Of a stretch of DNA of 64,000 nucleotides, positions 26,826-36,793 are shown piece by piece. A program made the position numbers and the translations under genes. Each line of letters begins with the position of its first letter. Position 1 is the first letter of the stretch. The stretch is from CAJQPP01 sp963793465 (GTDB lineage: Bacteria > Planctomycetota > Planctomycetia > Pirellulales > Pirellulaceae). The notes beneath the pieces were generated by a model that saw only the letters and a program-made list of their open reading frames with translations, ran no database searches and was not told where the DNA came from. Where the stretch lies: assembly GCA_963793465.1 (NCBI GenBank), contig CAWCAJ010000003.1, positions 372,001 through 436,000 on the forward strand. The letters run 5' to 3'.

Positions 26826-29800
26826 ATGTTGCGAGATCAGTATCGATTGCGCCGAAGGGAACAGCAGATACGCAAGCAGGAAAACGCCGGCCAGGATGTG
26901 TCCGCGCGATTCGTCCGTTGGCAGGAGGCGGTGCGGCAATCGGTACAGCTGCGTGAGCGTCGCCAGGCCGAATGCCCCCGACCGGTCCTGGATCCCGATC
27001 TGCCAATCGCTGAGCGGGCTGACGAGATTGCGGCCGCCATCGACCGACACCAGGTGGTGGTGATCAGTGGTGAGACGGGTTCCGGCAAGTCCACGCAACT
27101 TCCCTTGATTTGCCTGCAACTGGGATTGGGTGTGGCCGGCTTCATCGGTCACACCCAACCTCGACGAATTGCCGCCCGCGGCGTCGCCTCCCGGATTGCC
27201 GAGCAACTGGGGGCCCCACTGGGTCAACAGGTGGGCTACAAGATCCGCTTTGGTGATCAGACCGGACCCCAGACACTGGTCAAGGTCATGACCGATGGCA
27301 TCCTGCTGGCCGAGACCGGAACCGATCGTTTCCTGAACCAGTACCAGGTGATCATCATTGACGAGGCCCACGAGCGATCGCTGAATATCGATTTCCTGAT
27401 GGGGTATATCAAGAGATTGTTGCCTTCCCGGCCCGACCTGAAAGTCATCATCACGTCGGCAACCATCGACACGCAAAAATTTGCCGACCACTTCACGATC
27501 GATCCCGGGAAACCGGTACCGGTGATCGATGTCGAAGGACGCACCTACCCGGTGGACATCGAATATCGCCCTCTGGGTTATGACGAGTCCGGCAACGAAA
27601 TTGACCAGGATCTGGAAACGGCTACGGTGGCTGCGGTGCTGGACCTGGCTGCTCGAGACCGGGGCGACATGCTGGTGTTTCTTCCCACCGAGCTGGCCAT
27701 TCGCAATTTGGCCAAAAAACTCCGCTCGCGGCATTTGCCGGGCGACGGATCCAACCGGACCGAGATCCTGCCGCTTTATGCGCGGCTATCGACCGAACAA
27801 CAGAATTCGATTTTCAAACCGGGAGCGGCCCGCCGCGTGGTGCTGGCCACCAACGTCGCCGAATCGTCGATCACCGTCCCCCGGATCCGCTACGTGATTG
27901 ACCAGGGACTGGCCAGGATCAGTCGATATGCTCCCCGCAGCAAAGTGCAGCGGCTGCCGATCGAGGCGATTTCCCAGGCCTCGGCGGATCAGCGTGCCGG
28001 TCGCTGTGGGCGACTGGGTCCCGGGATTTGTGTGCGTTTGTATGCCGAAGAGGAATTTCGCCAGCGACCGAAATTTACCACACCCGAAATCCGCCGCACC
28101 AATCTGGCGTCGGTCATCCTGCAAACCAAGGCCTTGCGGCTGGGCTCCATTGAAGACTTCCCCTTCATCGAAGCGCCGACTTCCGAGTCCATTCGGGATG
28201 GCTACCGAACCTTGCATGAGATTGGAGCGGTCGATCACAAACGGGAACTCACCTTCCTGGGAAAGCAGCTCAGTCGACTGCCCGTCGATCCGCGGATCGG
28301 CCGCATGTTGTTTGCCGCCAGTGATCAGGGATGCCTGGCCGAAGTGCTGGTCATCGCCGCCGCCCTGGAAGTGCAGGATCCCCGGGTACGACCCGCCGAA
28401 CGCCAGGCGGCCGCCGACGAAGCCCATGCCCAATTTCAAAACGAACACTCCGATTTCCTGGGTATTTTGAACCTGTGGCGGTGGCTGCATGAACGTCGGG
28501 AAAAGCTGTCACGCAACCAGTTTCGACGCGCCTGCGCTCAAAACTTTCTCTCCTACATGTTGGTGCAGCAGTGGATGGATGTCTATCGACAGCTGCGTTC
28601 CCTGGTGTCGGAACAACGACTGCCGATGACCAGCGACCCCGAAAACGATGCCTCCATCCACCAGTCGGTGCTGACGGGGCTGCTGTCCGGGGTGGCCATG
28701 CTCAACGATCGCCGCGAATACACAGGGCAGGGGGGTATCCGTTTTTTCCTGTGGCCAGGGTCCGCGCTGGCCAAACCCCGCTCCCGAAATGCCCCGGTCC
28801 CCGCAACCCAGTCCAAGGAATCCGGCGGCCTGCCCAAGTGGATTCTGGTCGCCGAAGTCGTGGAAACGACCCACCGCTTCGGGCGCACCGTGGCACGTAT
28901 CGACCCGCAGTGGATCGAGCCTCTGGCCGAGCACCTCGTGAAACGCAGCTATTCCGAACCCCACTGGAGCAAAAAGCGTCAGTCGGCAATGGCCTACGAG
29001 AAGGTGTCGCTGTACGGATTGCCGATCGTGGCCCGACGTCCGGTAAGATACGGCAACATCGATCCCGAGTATTCCCGACAACTGCTGATCGAACAGGGCC
29101 TGGTCGGGGACCAGATGAAACAGGACCCTCCCTTCCTGGCTCATAATCGACGCGTGCTGGAGGAAATCCAGGCCCTGGCCGCCAAGACGCGGCAACGCGA
29201 CTGGATTATCGATGAGTACCGGGTGCGTCAACTCTACGAGGCCCGGTTACCCCGGGAAATTTTCGACGGGGGTGAACTGCTGGGCGGCTTGAAACGGGAC
29301 CCCTCGTTGGACCAGAAACTGCGTTTCCAGGCCGAAGATCTGATGGAAGATCCCACGGCCGCCCAACCCGAGGATTTTCCGGATGAGATACAGATTGGCG
29401 ACATGCGTTTGCCGCTGGAGTACAAGTTCACACCGGGGGTCATCGATGACGGTGTCAATTTGCGGGTCCCCCTGGAAGGTGTCGCACAACTTCACGAAAA
29501 CCACCTGAGTTGGTCTGTGCCGGGCCTGCTGCAAACGCGGATCATTTCCCTGATCCGTAGCCTGCCCAAGTCCATTCGTCGCCACCTGGTGCCCGCGCCC
29601 CAAACCGCAGCCGAGGTGGCCGGTCGCATCTCATTTGGAGAGGGCTCCTTTTGGGAGGTGATCGCGCGGGAATTAAGCCTGGTAGCCGGAGAACGCATTA
29701 CGCCGGATCAATTCAATTTGAGCAAGCTGGACGATACCCAGAAAATCAACGTGCAAGTTTGCGATGAGCAAGGCCAAGTCATCGCCCAAGCTCGCGCGTT

Positions 29801-30740
29801 GAGCGAACTGAAATCGCAATTGCCAGAGGATTCCCATAGCACCGCCGTGGAAATCGCCAGCGATGACACCTGGCATCGCGATGGACTCACCGATTGGGAT
29901 TGGGAGGAATTGCCCCGCAAAATTGTGGTGCAACGCGGTGTGGCCGACGTGCCCCTGTTTCCCACCCTGGTTGCAGCGGGCGACTCCGTCAATCTGCGAT
30001 TGTTTGACGACCCGGAACGCGCCGAACGACTGTCTCGCCAGGGACTGGCAACGCTGTACCGGTTGGCACACCGCAAGGCAATCAAATCCCAGATTCAATG
30101 GTTGCCTGAACTCGATTCACTCTCCTTGATCGCCGCGCAACTGTTCCCGGCGGCGAATGAGTTTCGCCCGGCACTGACCCAACTGATTGCCTGCATGGCC
30201 TTCGTGGAGGGACAACCCTTGCCACGCACCCGACAGGAATTCGACGAACGCAACCAGACACCCCTGGAACGCATTGGTGGGGCCGCTCAACAAATTGCAC
30301 CCTGGCTGAAACAATGGCTGTCCGGATATCAGGAATGCATGCTGCTACTGGAACAGCTGCCCAGCAAATTCGCCTCTGCCCATGACGATATCCGACGTCA
30401 GTTCCATCACCTGTTCGTCGATGATTTCCTGACGACCGTTCCCTGGCAATGGTTGCAACACTACCCTCGCTACCTGAAGGCTGTTTTATGGCGACTGGAC
30501 CGTTTGCAAAGTGGTGGAGGCGAAAAAGACCGCCAACTGACCGCGGAACTGGCCCAGCAAACCGATCGCTTTGAATTGCGGCAAAGCGAGCTAAGGCAAC
30601 AGGGGAGTATCGACCCCCAACTGGAATACTACGGTTGGATGCTGCAGGAATACCGCGTTTCACTGTTTGCCCAGAAACTGGGGACCAGTGAGACCGTCTC
30701 ACCGCAGCGGCTGGAAAAGCAGTGGAGCAAGGTCCGCTAG
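26826..30740 (+). CDS. hrpA: HrpA-type DEAH-box ATP-dependent RNA helicase
   Basis: The 1304-residue protein matches E. coli HrpA in length and layout. Walker A GETGSGKST is at 82-90, HTQPRRIAA at 109-117, the DEAH box at 179-182 (IIDEAHERS) and ITSATID soon after; the second RecA domain has VVLATNVAESSITVP and QRAGRCGRLGPG. Winged-helix, ratchet and OB segments follow, then the long C-terminal region special to HrpA. The frame is open to 26640, but the N-terminal family motif MLRD..R begins at the ATG at 26826. A few residues upstream with a TTG start are possible. HrpA acts on mRNA and in rescue of stalled ribosomes in E. coli. Confidence 0.94.
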   Translation: MLRDQYRLRRREQQIRKQENAGQDVSARFVRWQEAVRQSVQLRERRQAECPRPVLDPDLPIAERADEIAAAIDRHQVVVISGETGSGKSTQLPLICLQLGLGVAGFIGHTQPRRIAARGVASRIAEQLGAPLGQQVGYKIRFGDQTGPQTLVKVMTDGILLAETGTDRFLNQYQVIIIDEAHERSLNIDFLMGYIKRLLPSRPDLKVIITSATIDTQKFADHFTIDPGKPVPVIDVEGRTYPVDIEYRPLGYDESGNEIDQDLETATVAAVLDLAARDRGDMLVFLPTELAIRNLAKKLRSRHLPGDGSNRTEILPLYARLSTEQQNSIFKPGAARRVVLATNVAESSITVPRIRYVIDQGLARISRYAPRSKVQRLPIEAISQASADQRAGRCGRLGPGICVRLYAEEEFRQRPKFTTPEIRRTNLASVILQTKALRLGSIEDFPFIEAPTSESIRDGYRTLHEIGAVDHKRELTFLGKQLSRLPVDPRIGRMLFAASDQGCLAEVLVIAAALEVQDPRVRPAERQAAADEAHAQFQNEHSDFLGILNLWRWLHERREKLSRNQFRRACAQNFLSYMLVQQWMDVYRQLRSLVSEQRLPMTSDPENDASIHQSVLTGLLSGVAMLNDRREYTGQGGIRFFLWPGSALAKPRSRNAPVPATQSKESGGLPKWILVAEVVETTHRFGRTVARIDPQWIEPLAEHLVKRSYSEPHWSKKRQSAMAYEKVSLYGLPIVARRPVRYGNIDPEYSRQLLIEQGLVGDQMKQDPPFLAHNRRVLEEIQALAAKTRQRDWIIDEYRVRQLYEARLPREIFDGGELLGGLKRDPSLDQKLRFQAEDLMEDPTAAQPEDFPDEIQIGDMRLPLEYKFTPGVIDDGVNLRVPLEGVAQLHENHLSWSVPGLLQTRIISLIRSLPKSIRRHLVPAPQTAAEVAGRISFGEGSFWEVIARELSLVAGERITPDQFNLSKLDDTQKINVQVCDEQGQVIAQARALSELKSQLPEDSHSTAVEIASDDTWHRDGLTDWDWEELPRKIVVQRGVADVPLFPTLVAAGDSVNLRLFDDPERAERLSRQGLATLYRLAHRKAIKSQIQWLPELDSLSLIAAQLFPAANEFRPALTQLIACMAFVEGQPLPRTRQEFDERNQTPLERIGGAAQQIAPWLKQWLSGYQECMLLLEQLPSKFASAHDDIRRQFHHLFVDDFLTTVPWQWLQHYPRYLKAVLWRLDRLQSGGGEKDRQLTAELAQQTDRFELRQSELRQQGSIDPQLEYYGWMLQEYRVSLFAQKLGTSETVSPQRLEKQWSKVR

Positions 30741-31078
30741 CTCCGGACGCCAGACACCGCTTGCCCTGCCATTGGACCCGGGACCCGATTCTGTCCGCCG
30801 AGTCCCCCGCTTCACGAAGTCTCACGACAGGGCATCCAAACCCGCGGCGGAAAACCTGCCTGAAAACACCAGATTTGCGGGGTTCGCTCCGCCAATCTGA
30901 CCCGGATTCCGCCAATTCGAAACCGATGGCTGTTTTATTTTTCGCCCGGAGATCTTTTCCGCCCGGAATCTTTTCCGCCCGGAATCGTGTCACAAAGGAC
31001 CCCGTGATTGGTATTGCTGTCGAACCGCACCTTTCTTCCGACGACTTTTACCTTTAACCTTTAGCCGACCAACCAACC
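30741..31078. other. Intergenic region with a small CGCCCGGAATCTTTTC repeat
   Basis: No gene is supported here. Near 30945-30985 the units CGCCCGGAGATCTTTTC, CGCCCGGAATCTTTTC and CGCCCGGAATCGTG occur head to tail. CTTTAACCTTTAGCCGACC precedes the next gene and gives no clear ribosome site. Confidence 0.5.
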
Positions 31079-31384
31079 ATGTGGACCACCTTGACGATCC
31101 TGTTGTGCTTGCTGCTCCCCGGCTTGTTTGCTGCCTCCGCCTGTTATCTATCACTGTCCGCCTTGCGTCGCCACATCACCCTCCGGCAACTGGCATTCAC
31201 CGCATTGGTGCTGGTTGCCAACGTGACCAGTATGTCGCTGCTATTCCAGGGCATTTACACGGGGCAGCCTGTGGCGGCAATTCCCTTCGCGCTGATCAGT
31301 TTCACGTGGGTTTTTTCCATCGGTCAGTTTGCCACGGCAGCCATGCTGGGTGCTGTGGGTCGCCTGCGTCAAAAAATGGCCTGA
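31079..31384 (+). CDS. Small integral membrane protein of unknown function
   Basis: This 101-residue protein has three hydrophobic segments: residues about 4-27, 38-58 and 67-90. The loop between the first two is basic (RRHITLRQ). It ends RLRQKMA. Codon choice fits its neighbours and it has its own gap on both sides, so I consider it a real gene. I recognise no family. A seven-base stem (31385-31391 with 31400-31406) follows the stop directly. Confidence 0.65.
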   Translation: MWTTLTILLCLLLPGLFAASACYLSLSALRRHITLRQLAFTALVLVANVTSMSLLFQGIYTGQPVAAIPFALISFTWVFSIGQFATAAMLGAVGRLRQKMA

Positions 31385-31691
31385 GGACCCACCAGAGGTT
31401 GGGTCCAGCCTGGGCATGGATATGAACGAGGGCATTTTTTGAACGCCGCGGTTTCGCGATTCATAATTCTGGAGAAAATGGAGTTTTTCCTGACCCCGAC
31501 CCGTGATGGCGGGTCGCGGGCCTGGAACACGACCCGTGACGGCGGGTCGCGGGGACGTTTCGCGTGACCAGCACTCTGTTGACGACCGGAGTTGCGGAAA
31601 GCGGTTAAGCGGTTAAGCGGTCAGGCCCATTGGAAATCAGTTTCGAATCGATGTGAACCAGTCAAAGTGGACCAATTGGAGTGGACAAGCC
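31385..31691. other. Intergenic region with two identical-core hairpins
   Basis: After the small stem at 31385-31406, two hairpins with the same core CGACCCG-TGAYGG-CGGGTCG stand at 31497-31516 and 31530-31549, spaced 33 bases apart. Near 31598 GCGGTTAA is repeated. No T-tract follows the hairpins, so they are not classical terminators. I see no gene. Confidence 0.6.
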
Positions 31692-32798
31692 ATGCACAGA
31701 TTCCCTTGGTGGATCGGGTTGATGATGGCCTGCATGCCGGGAAATGCCCTGGGGCAAGGTCGACAACAAGACACGCAGCTGGCACCGGTCTGGAAAGTCA
31801 GCCACCATGACTCGGCCGCCAGTCTGCGGGGGTTGTTTGTGGATCCCCTGGGTCAATGGGCCTGGGCCAGCGGCAGTGGTGGTACCGTGTTACGCTCACC
31901 CGACCGCGGTGCAACCTGGGAAAATGTCAGTCCCCCCGATGCCGCAGCCTTTGATTTTCGTGATATCCATGGTTTGAGCGATGGGGCTCAGGCTGTAGCC
32001 ATGGCCGTCGGTTCGCCGGCCAGAATCTATCGGACCCGCGATGCGGGGCGCCGCTGGGAAGTCGTCTTTGAGGACACTCGGCCGGAGATTTTTTTGGATG
32101 CCATGGCTTTCTGGAATGACGAGCAGGGCATTGCCTTTGGCGATCCCATCCGGGGCCGCTTTGTTATCCTGCACACATCCGACGGGGGAGCAAGTTGGAG
32201 CGAATTGGACTTTGATCAACAACCCGAAGCCCTGGAGGGAGAGGGGGGGTTCGCCGCCAGTGGCACCTGTTTGTGTTTGCGCGGCAATCAGGTCTGGATC
32301 GGCCTGGGCGGGGCCCGGCAACAGGGGGATCCGCCCCAGGCCCGCCTGTTGGTATCCGACGACCGAGGTGCCACCTGGCGTTCGCTGATATCACCTCTCA
32401 AGTCAGCCGCAGCCAGTGGAATTTTTTCGTTAGTCTTTTCAGACCCGGATCGGGGCATCGCGGTGGGCGGGACCTACGATGAACCGGATGATAGCAGCAG
32501 CCATATCGGCATCACCGAAGACGGCGGTCGGACCTGGACTCGACCCGGCTCTACACCGCGCGGATACCGGTCTTGCGTAGCCGTTTGCAACCAGATCCGC
32601 TGGGGAAATCGCCCTCGACTGCTCGCCGTGGGGAAAACCGGCAATGACTACTCGACGGATGGCGGTCACAACTGGAAAGCACTCGACGATCAAGGATTTT
32701 ATGCGGTCGCCTGCGATCTGGCCGGGAATACGGTGATTGCAGTCGGCGCGGATGGGCGAATTGGTGTTCTGCCCACGCGGGAGCTGGAATTAGACTGA
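31692..32798 (+). CDS. Secreted YCF48/Asp-box propeller protein
   Basis: The 368-residue product starts at the ATG at 31692, which opens a signal peptide ending near NALGQG. The rest is a beta-propeller with repeated Asp-box-like turns: SPDRGATW, TRDAGRRW, TSDGGASW, SDDRGATW, TEDGGRTW and STDGGHNW. This resembles YCF48-like proteins, which assist photosystem II assembly in phototrophs but serve unknown extracellular roles in planctomycetes. The frame from 31653 adds 13 unlikely residues. It precedes the nonulosonate genes by 72 bases on the same strand, but an operon link is uncertain. Confidence 0.82.
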   Translation: MHRFPWWIGLMMACMPGNALGQGRQQDTQLAPVWKVSHHDSAASLRGLFVDPLGQWAWASGSGGTVLRSPDRGATWENVSPPDAAAFDFRDIHGLSDGAQAVAMAVGSPARIYRTRDAGRRWEVVFEDTRPEIFLDAMAFWNDEQGIAFGDPIRGRFVILHTSDGGASWSELDFDQQPEALEGEGGFAASGTCLCLRGNQVWIGLGGARQQGDPPQARLLVSDDRGATWRSLISPLKSAAASGIFSLVFSDPDRGIAVGGTYDEPDDSSSHIGITEDGGRTWTRPGSTPRGYRSCVAVCNQIRWGNRPRLLAVGKTGNDYSTDGGHNWKALDDQGFYAVACDLAGNTVIAVGADGRIGVLPTRELELD

Positions 32799-32870
32799 TC
32801 CTCGACACCAGCGTTCCTGATCCCTGATTCCATTCCGCAGGTCGCGGAACACCGACCCGAAACCCCCACC

Positions 32871-33573
32871 ATGAACATTGCGATCATCCCGGCACGCGGC
32901 GGCAGTAAACGGATACCTGGCAAAAACCTGCGGGACTTTTGCGGCAAACCCATGATCGTCTGGTCGATCGAGAAGTCGCGGCAATCCAGACTGTTCCAAC
33001 AAGTCATTGTGTCCACGGACTGTCCCCGGATCGCCGCGGTGGCGGAAGAGCACGGTGCGACGGTACCCTTCCTGCGACCGCCCCATCTGTCGGATGATCA
33101 TACGCCAACGATCCCCGTGATCCGTCATGCCCTGCAATGGCTGACGGAACATGACCAACGACCCGATCACGTTTGCTGCCTGTACGCGACGGCCCCTTTT
33201 GTGCAAACGGAAGACCTGCACCGGGGCTGGCAGGCTTTGCAATCCGATGATCGTCGCCGAATTCGCTTTTGCCGTCACCCGGTTCTCCTTTCCGATCCAG
33301 CGAGCCCTGCGGATTGAAAACAACCGGGTCCAGATGCTACAGCCAGAACATGAACTGACCCGTTCCCAGGATTTGCCGGAGTCCTGGCACGATGCCGGAC
33401 AATTCTATTGGGGCACCGCACAGGCATTCGCAAGCTGCCCTGGTTTTTTCAGCGCCCAGTCGATCCCCGTGATCCTGCCTGGCTATCGGGTTCAGGATAT
33501 CGATACCCCGGAAGACTGGGTCCGTGCCGAGTCGATGTTTCGCCAACTGACGTCCCAGATCGATGTGGCATGA
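32871..33573 (+). CDS. CMP-nonulosonate (pseudaminate) cytidylyltransferase, frameshifted
   Basis: The frame from 32871 begins NIAIIPARGGSKRIPGKN, the nucleotide-binding start of the NeuA/PseF family, and continues to GWQALQSDDRR. The family sequence then goes on in the +1 frame as EFAFAVTRFSFPIQRAL and runs through FYWGTAQAF and DIDTPEDW to the stop at 33571. Removing one base near 33255-33262 restores about 233 residues. The enzyme would activate a nonulosonic acid with CTP. The PseG-like gene next door favours pseudaminate over neuraminate. As given, the frame ends at 33317 and would lose the catalytic C-terminal half. Confidence 0.85.
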
Positions 33574-34626
33574 GCGGTCTCGGTCTGTTGATTCGCGCGG
33601 ACGGCGATTCCAAGATCGGATTCGGACACGTGATGCGTTGCCTGGCTCTGGCCCAATACTGGCGTGCCCAACAGGGCCCGGTGACTTTCGCCTGCCACAG
33701 TCTGGCCAACCCGTCGCACGGCGATTGCAGGGCGAGTCATTCCGGTGAACTGGATTACTGCACCCATTGGCTCTGCGGCTGACGCTGCCGAACTGCACCG
33801 ACTGGGTACGGAGGCCGGAATCGCAGCCGTCGTATTGGATGGCTATGCCTTCGACAGCGATTACCAGCTGCGACTGGCCGGCGGTAACTTCACCCGGGTC
33901 GTTTTGGATGACTATGCCCACCTGGACCATTACCATGCCGATCTGATCGTGAACCAGAACGCCGGAGTTGATCGACAGCTCTATCGGCAACGCCTGAAAA
34001 CCGGTGACGTCCTGCTGGGCCCACGCTTTGCCTTGTTGCGGCAGGAATTGCTGGCTTCCAATGAAATCGGGACTCACGATGAAATCGGGACTCACCATGA
34101 CACGGGAACCCTCGAACCCACCGGGCATGGAATCCGATTACTGGTCACCCTGGGCGGGTTTGACGTCGGCCCGTTGACCCAATCCCTGATCGATGCATTG
34201 GAAATGCTATCATCGACTTACGCGTTGCATGTCAAGCTACTCTCCCCATTACCCGGTTTGCAGATCCGCGATCCGCGGATCGACCTTGTTCCATTTGCAG
34301 ACAACATGGCAGAATTGTATGCCTGGGCGGACATGGCGGTCTGTGCGGGTGGCAGCACGAACTGGGAGATGTCCTATTTCGGGATCCCACGGCTGGTCAT
34401 TGTGCTGGCTGAAAATCAGCGTGGCATCGCCGAGGCCTTGCAGCGGACCGGTTGTTGCCTGAATGCAGGTTGGTTTGAGTCGTTGACAACAATCGGCCTG
34501 CGGAATGCCATGGCTGCCTTGATCCATATGGATCTGACAGCCATGCGTGCCGCGAATCGCACGCTGGTGGATGGCCGGGGCGCGGAACGAGTTGTCCGGC
34601 GAATCCTGGCAGTCGACGTACACTGA
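33570..34626 (+). CDS. PseG-like UDP-sugar hydrolase, doubly frameshifted
   Basis: The ATG at 33570 overlaps the stop of the cytidylyltransferase (ATGA). It starts SGLGLLIRADGDSKIGFGHVMRC, the PseG signature with the catalytic-type GFGH. The homologous reading then moves to another frame for QPVARRLQGESFR (about 33711-33748) and again for VNWITAPIGSAADAAELHRLG, continuing to 34626 with LLVTLGGFD and CAGGSTNWEMSYFG. Two single-base insertions, near 33708 and 33745, would repair it. PseG removes UDP from the 2,4-diacetamido-trideoxy sugar before condensation with PEP. The 3' frame alone, from a GTG at 33745, lacks the active-site N-terminus. An in-frame 18-base repeat lies at 34063-34098. Confidence 0.82.
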
Positions 34627-34636
34627 ACGGAATCAG

Positions 34637-36079
34637 ATGGAAACCATGGATTGGTGGCAGCAACCCAGATCGGTGCAACTGCTCGTCGACAACGACAGCT
34701 GGATTCTCGATGATGCGCGGACGCTCTGTGATGCCATAATGGCGGGGGGGGATTATTGTGAGCTACGTCGCCATGTCACGGAGATTGAGCCGGGCGATAT
34801 TCTGTTCCTGCTGGGTTGTACGCAACTGGTGGCACCCGATGTCCTGGCAAGAAATCGACGCAACCTGGTGGTGCATGAAAGCAGCTTGCCGCGGGGACGC
34901 GGGTTTGCCCCGCTGCAGTGGCAATTATTGGCCGGGCAGGCTGAGATCGAGATTTGCCTGTTGGAAGCGGCCCAGCAAGCCGATGCCGGGGATGTTTATC
35001 TGCGAGATCGGTTGATCTTCCAGGGCACGGAACTGAGCGACCAGATCCGCGACCAACAGGGTCGGGCCACGATCGACCTTTGTCTGCGTTATCTGGATTC
35101 TGACGTGGAACCCACCGCGGTGGCCCAGTCGGGAATTCCAACATCCTATCCCAGGCGAACTCCGGTCCACAGCCAGTTGGATCCCCGCCAAACACTGGCC
35201 GAGCAGTTTGATCTGCTGCGAATCTGTGATAACCAGCGGTACCCGGCCTGGTTCGAGCATCGTGGCCAACGCTACGTATTACAGATTGCTGAGGACCACC
35301 GCTCGCTACCCAACCCGGTCACGGGCATCGACCAAGCGGATGCTGGGCAAGCCGCCGCACAGGATGAACGGCGCTTTCTGGTGGCCGGTTGCAAGTCGTG
35401 GAACGAACAGTCTTTCCTGCGTTGCACACCCGTGTTGCCGGGTCGATGGACTTACCTGGGCAGTCGCGACGCCTTGACCGTGCCGCGGATCAGGGAACTG
35501 GCACCCCACCAGATCTTCTTTCTGCATTGGTCCTGGAAGGTGCCCGCCGAGATCCTGGACCTGACCCGTTGCATCTGTTTTCACATGACCGATCTACCCT
35601 ACGGTCGGGGTGGCAGCCCTTTGCAGAACCTGATCGAGCGGGGTCACCGGACCACCATGTTGACCGCCCTGCAAATGACAACCGAATGGGATGCCGGACC
35701 CGTGTACTTGAAAAAACCGCTTTCGCTGGATGGCTCGGCAGCCGAGATCCTCGCCCGCGCCAGCGATCTTTCCTTTGCCATGATACGCGAGATCGTGCAG
35801 GAACACCCCCAGCCCAAACCTCAGGCAGGGCCGATCACGAAATTTCAACGTCGCCGTCCCCAACAGAGCCGCATTGCCGGGCCGGCGTCGCTGGATCGCA
35901 TCTTCGATCAGATCCGGATGCTGGACGGCGAGGGCTATCCGGCCGCGTTCATCGAACTGGATGGCTTTCGCTACGAATTCTCGTCCGCCAAAAAGACGGA
36001 CGGAGAGATCACCGCGGAGGTGACCATTCGCCGCGTCGCCACATCCACATTGTCTCCACCCCGGGAGAAGTCGGCATGA
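34637..36079 (+). CDS. Fused double formyltransferase-like protein
   Basis: The 480-residue protein has two formyltransferase-like domains. The first (about 10-130) has VVHESSLPRGRGFAPLQ with H80 and D116 in DAGD; the second (about 300-450) has CFHMTDLPYGRGGSPLQ with H316 and D352 in WDAGPVYL. They match the His and Asp of methionyl-tRNA formyltransferase, whereas the Asn two residues before the His is Val in the first and Cys in the second. A C-terminal segment (RIFDQIRMLDGEGYPAAF) resembles the end of such enzymes. Within this cluster it probably formylates an amino sugar, using formyl-tetrahydrofolate. The ATG at 34637 opens the first domain. It ends in a four-base overlap with the deacetylase. 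Confidence 0.82.
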   Translation: METMDWWQQPRSVQLLVDNDSWILDDARTLCDAIMAGGDYCELRRHVTEIEPGDILFLLGCTQLVAPDVLARNRRNLVVHESSLPRGRGFAPLQWQLLAGQAEIEICLLEAAQQADAGDVYLRDRLIFQGTELSDQIRDQQGRATIDLCLRYLDSDVEPTAVAQSGIPTSYPRRTPVHSQLDPRQTLAEQFDLLRICDNQRYPAWFEHRGQRYVLQIAEDHRSLPNPVTGIDQADAGQAAAQDERRFLVAGCKSWNEQSFLRCTPVLPGRWTYLGSRDALTVPRIRELAPHQIFFLHWSWKVPAEILDLTRCICFHMTDLPYGRGGSPLQNLIERGHRTTMLTALQMTTEWDAGPVYLKKPLSLDGSAAEILARASDLSFAMIREIVQEHPQPKPQAGPITKFQRRRPQQSRIAGPASLDRIFDQIRMLDGEGYPAAFIELDGFRYEFSSAKKTDGEITAEVTIRRVATSTLSPPREKSA

Positions 36080-36763
36080 CCACATTGGTAATTGCGGCCC
36101 ACCCGGATGATGAGGTGCTGGGCTGCGGCGGCACGACCTTGAAACGGTCCCAGTCCGGTGAGGCGGTGCATATCGCCATCCTGGGTGAAGGAATCACATC
36201 CCGTTATGCCCACCCCGGCGACGCGAAGACCGCACAAGTTTCCGACTTGCACCAATGCAGCCAGCGGGCGGGTTCGTTGATCGGTGCCGCCAGCGTTCGC
36301 AATCTGTCGTTGCCGGACAACCGATTTGATACCGTGCCCTTGTTGGAAGTCGTCAAGTTGATTGAATCGCTCATTGAGGAACTTCAACCCGAAACGGTTT
36401 TTACACAGCATGGTGGTGACCTGAACATCGACCATCTGGTGACCTATCGCGCAACGCTGACGGCCACGCGTCCTTTGCCGGGTTGCCCCGTAAAGTGCGT
36501 CTACGCCTACGAAGTTGCCTCCTCCACCGAATGGGCGTTTGCCAGTTTCGAACCTCGATTTCAGCCGCAGGTATTCGTGGATATCGCCAAGTACGCTGGA
36601 ACAGAAGATTGCGGCGATGGAATCGTATGAAAGCGAAGCCCGCCCCTTTCCTCATCCCCGATCACCCGAAGCGTTGCGGGCCATTGCCAGACGCTGGGGC
36701 AGCCAGGCCGGCATGCCTGCGGCGGAAGTATTTTCCCTGGTCCGTGAATTGAAAACCTGGTAG
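36076..36763 (+). CDS. PIG-L family N-deacetylase, frameshifted near the 3' end
   Basis: It starts at the ATG at 36076, overlapping the formyltransferase stop. AAHPDDEVLGCGGT near residues 7-20 and HGGDLNIDHL carry the zinc ligands of the PIG-L/LmbE family, which removes acetyl from N-acetyl sugars. The frame stops at 36630 after FVDIAK, but the +1 frame continues as TLEQKIAAMESYESEARPFPHPRS to 36763, the normal family end. Removing one base near 36590-36594 gives about 228 residues. The zinc site lies before the break, so partial function is possible. Paired with the formyltransferases it suggests replacement of acetyl by formyl. Confidence 0.85.
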
Positions 36764-36793
36764 TCCCAAAAAGATAAACGGATAGATAAACGG

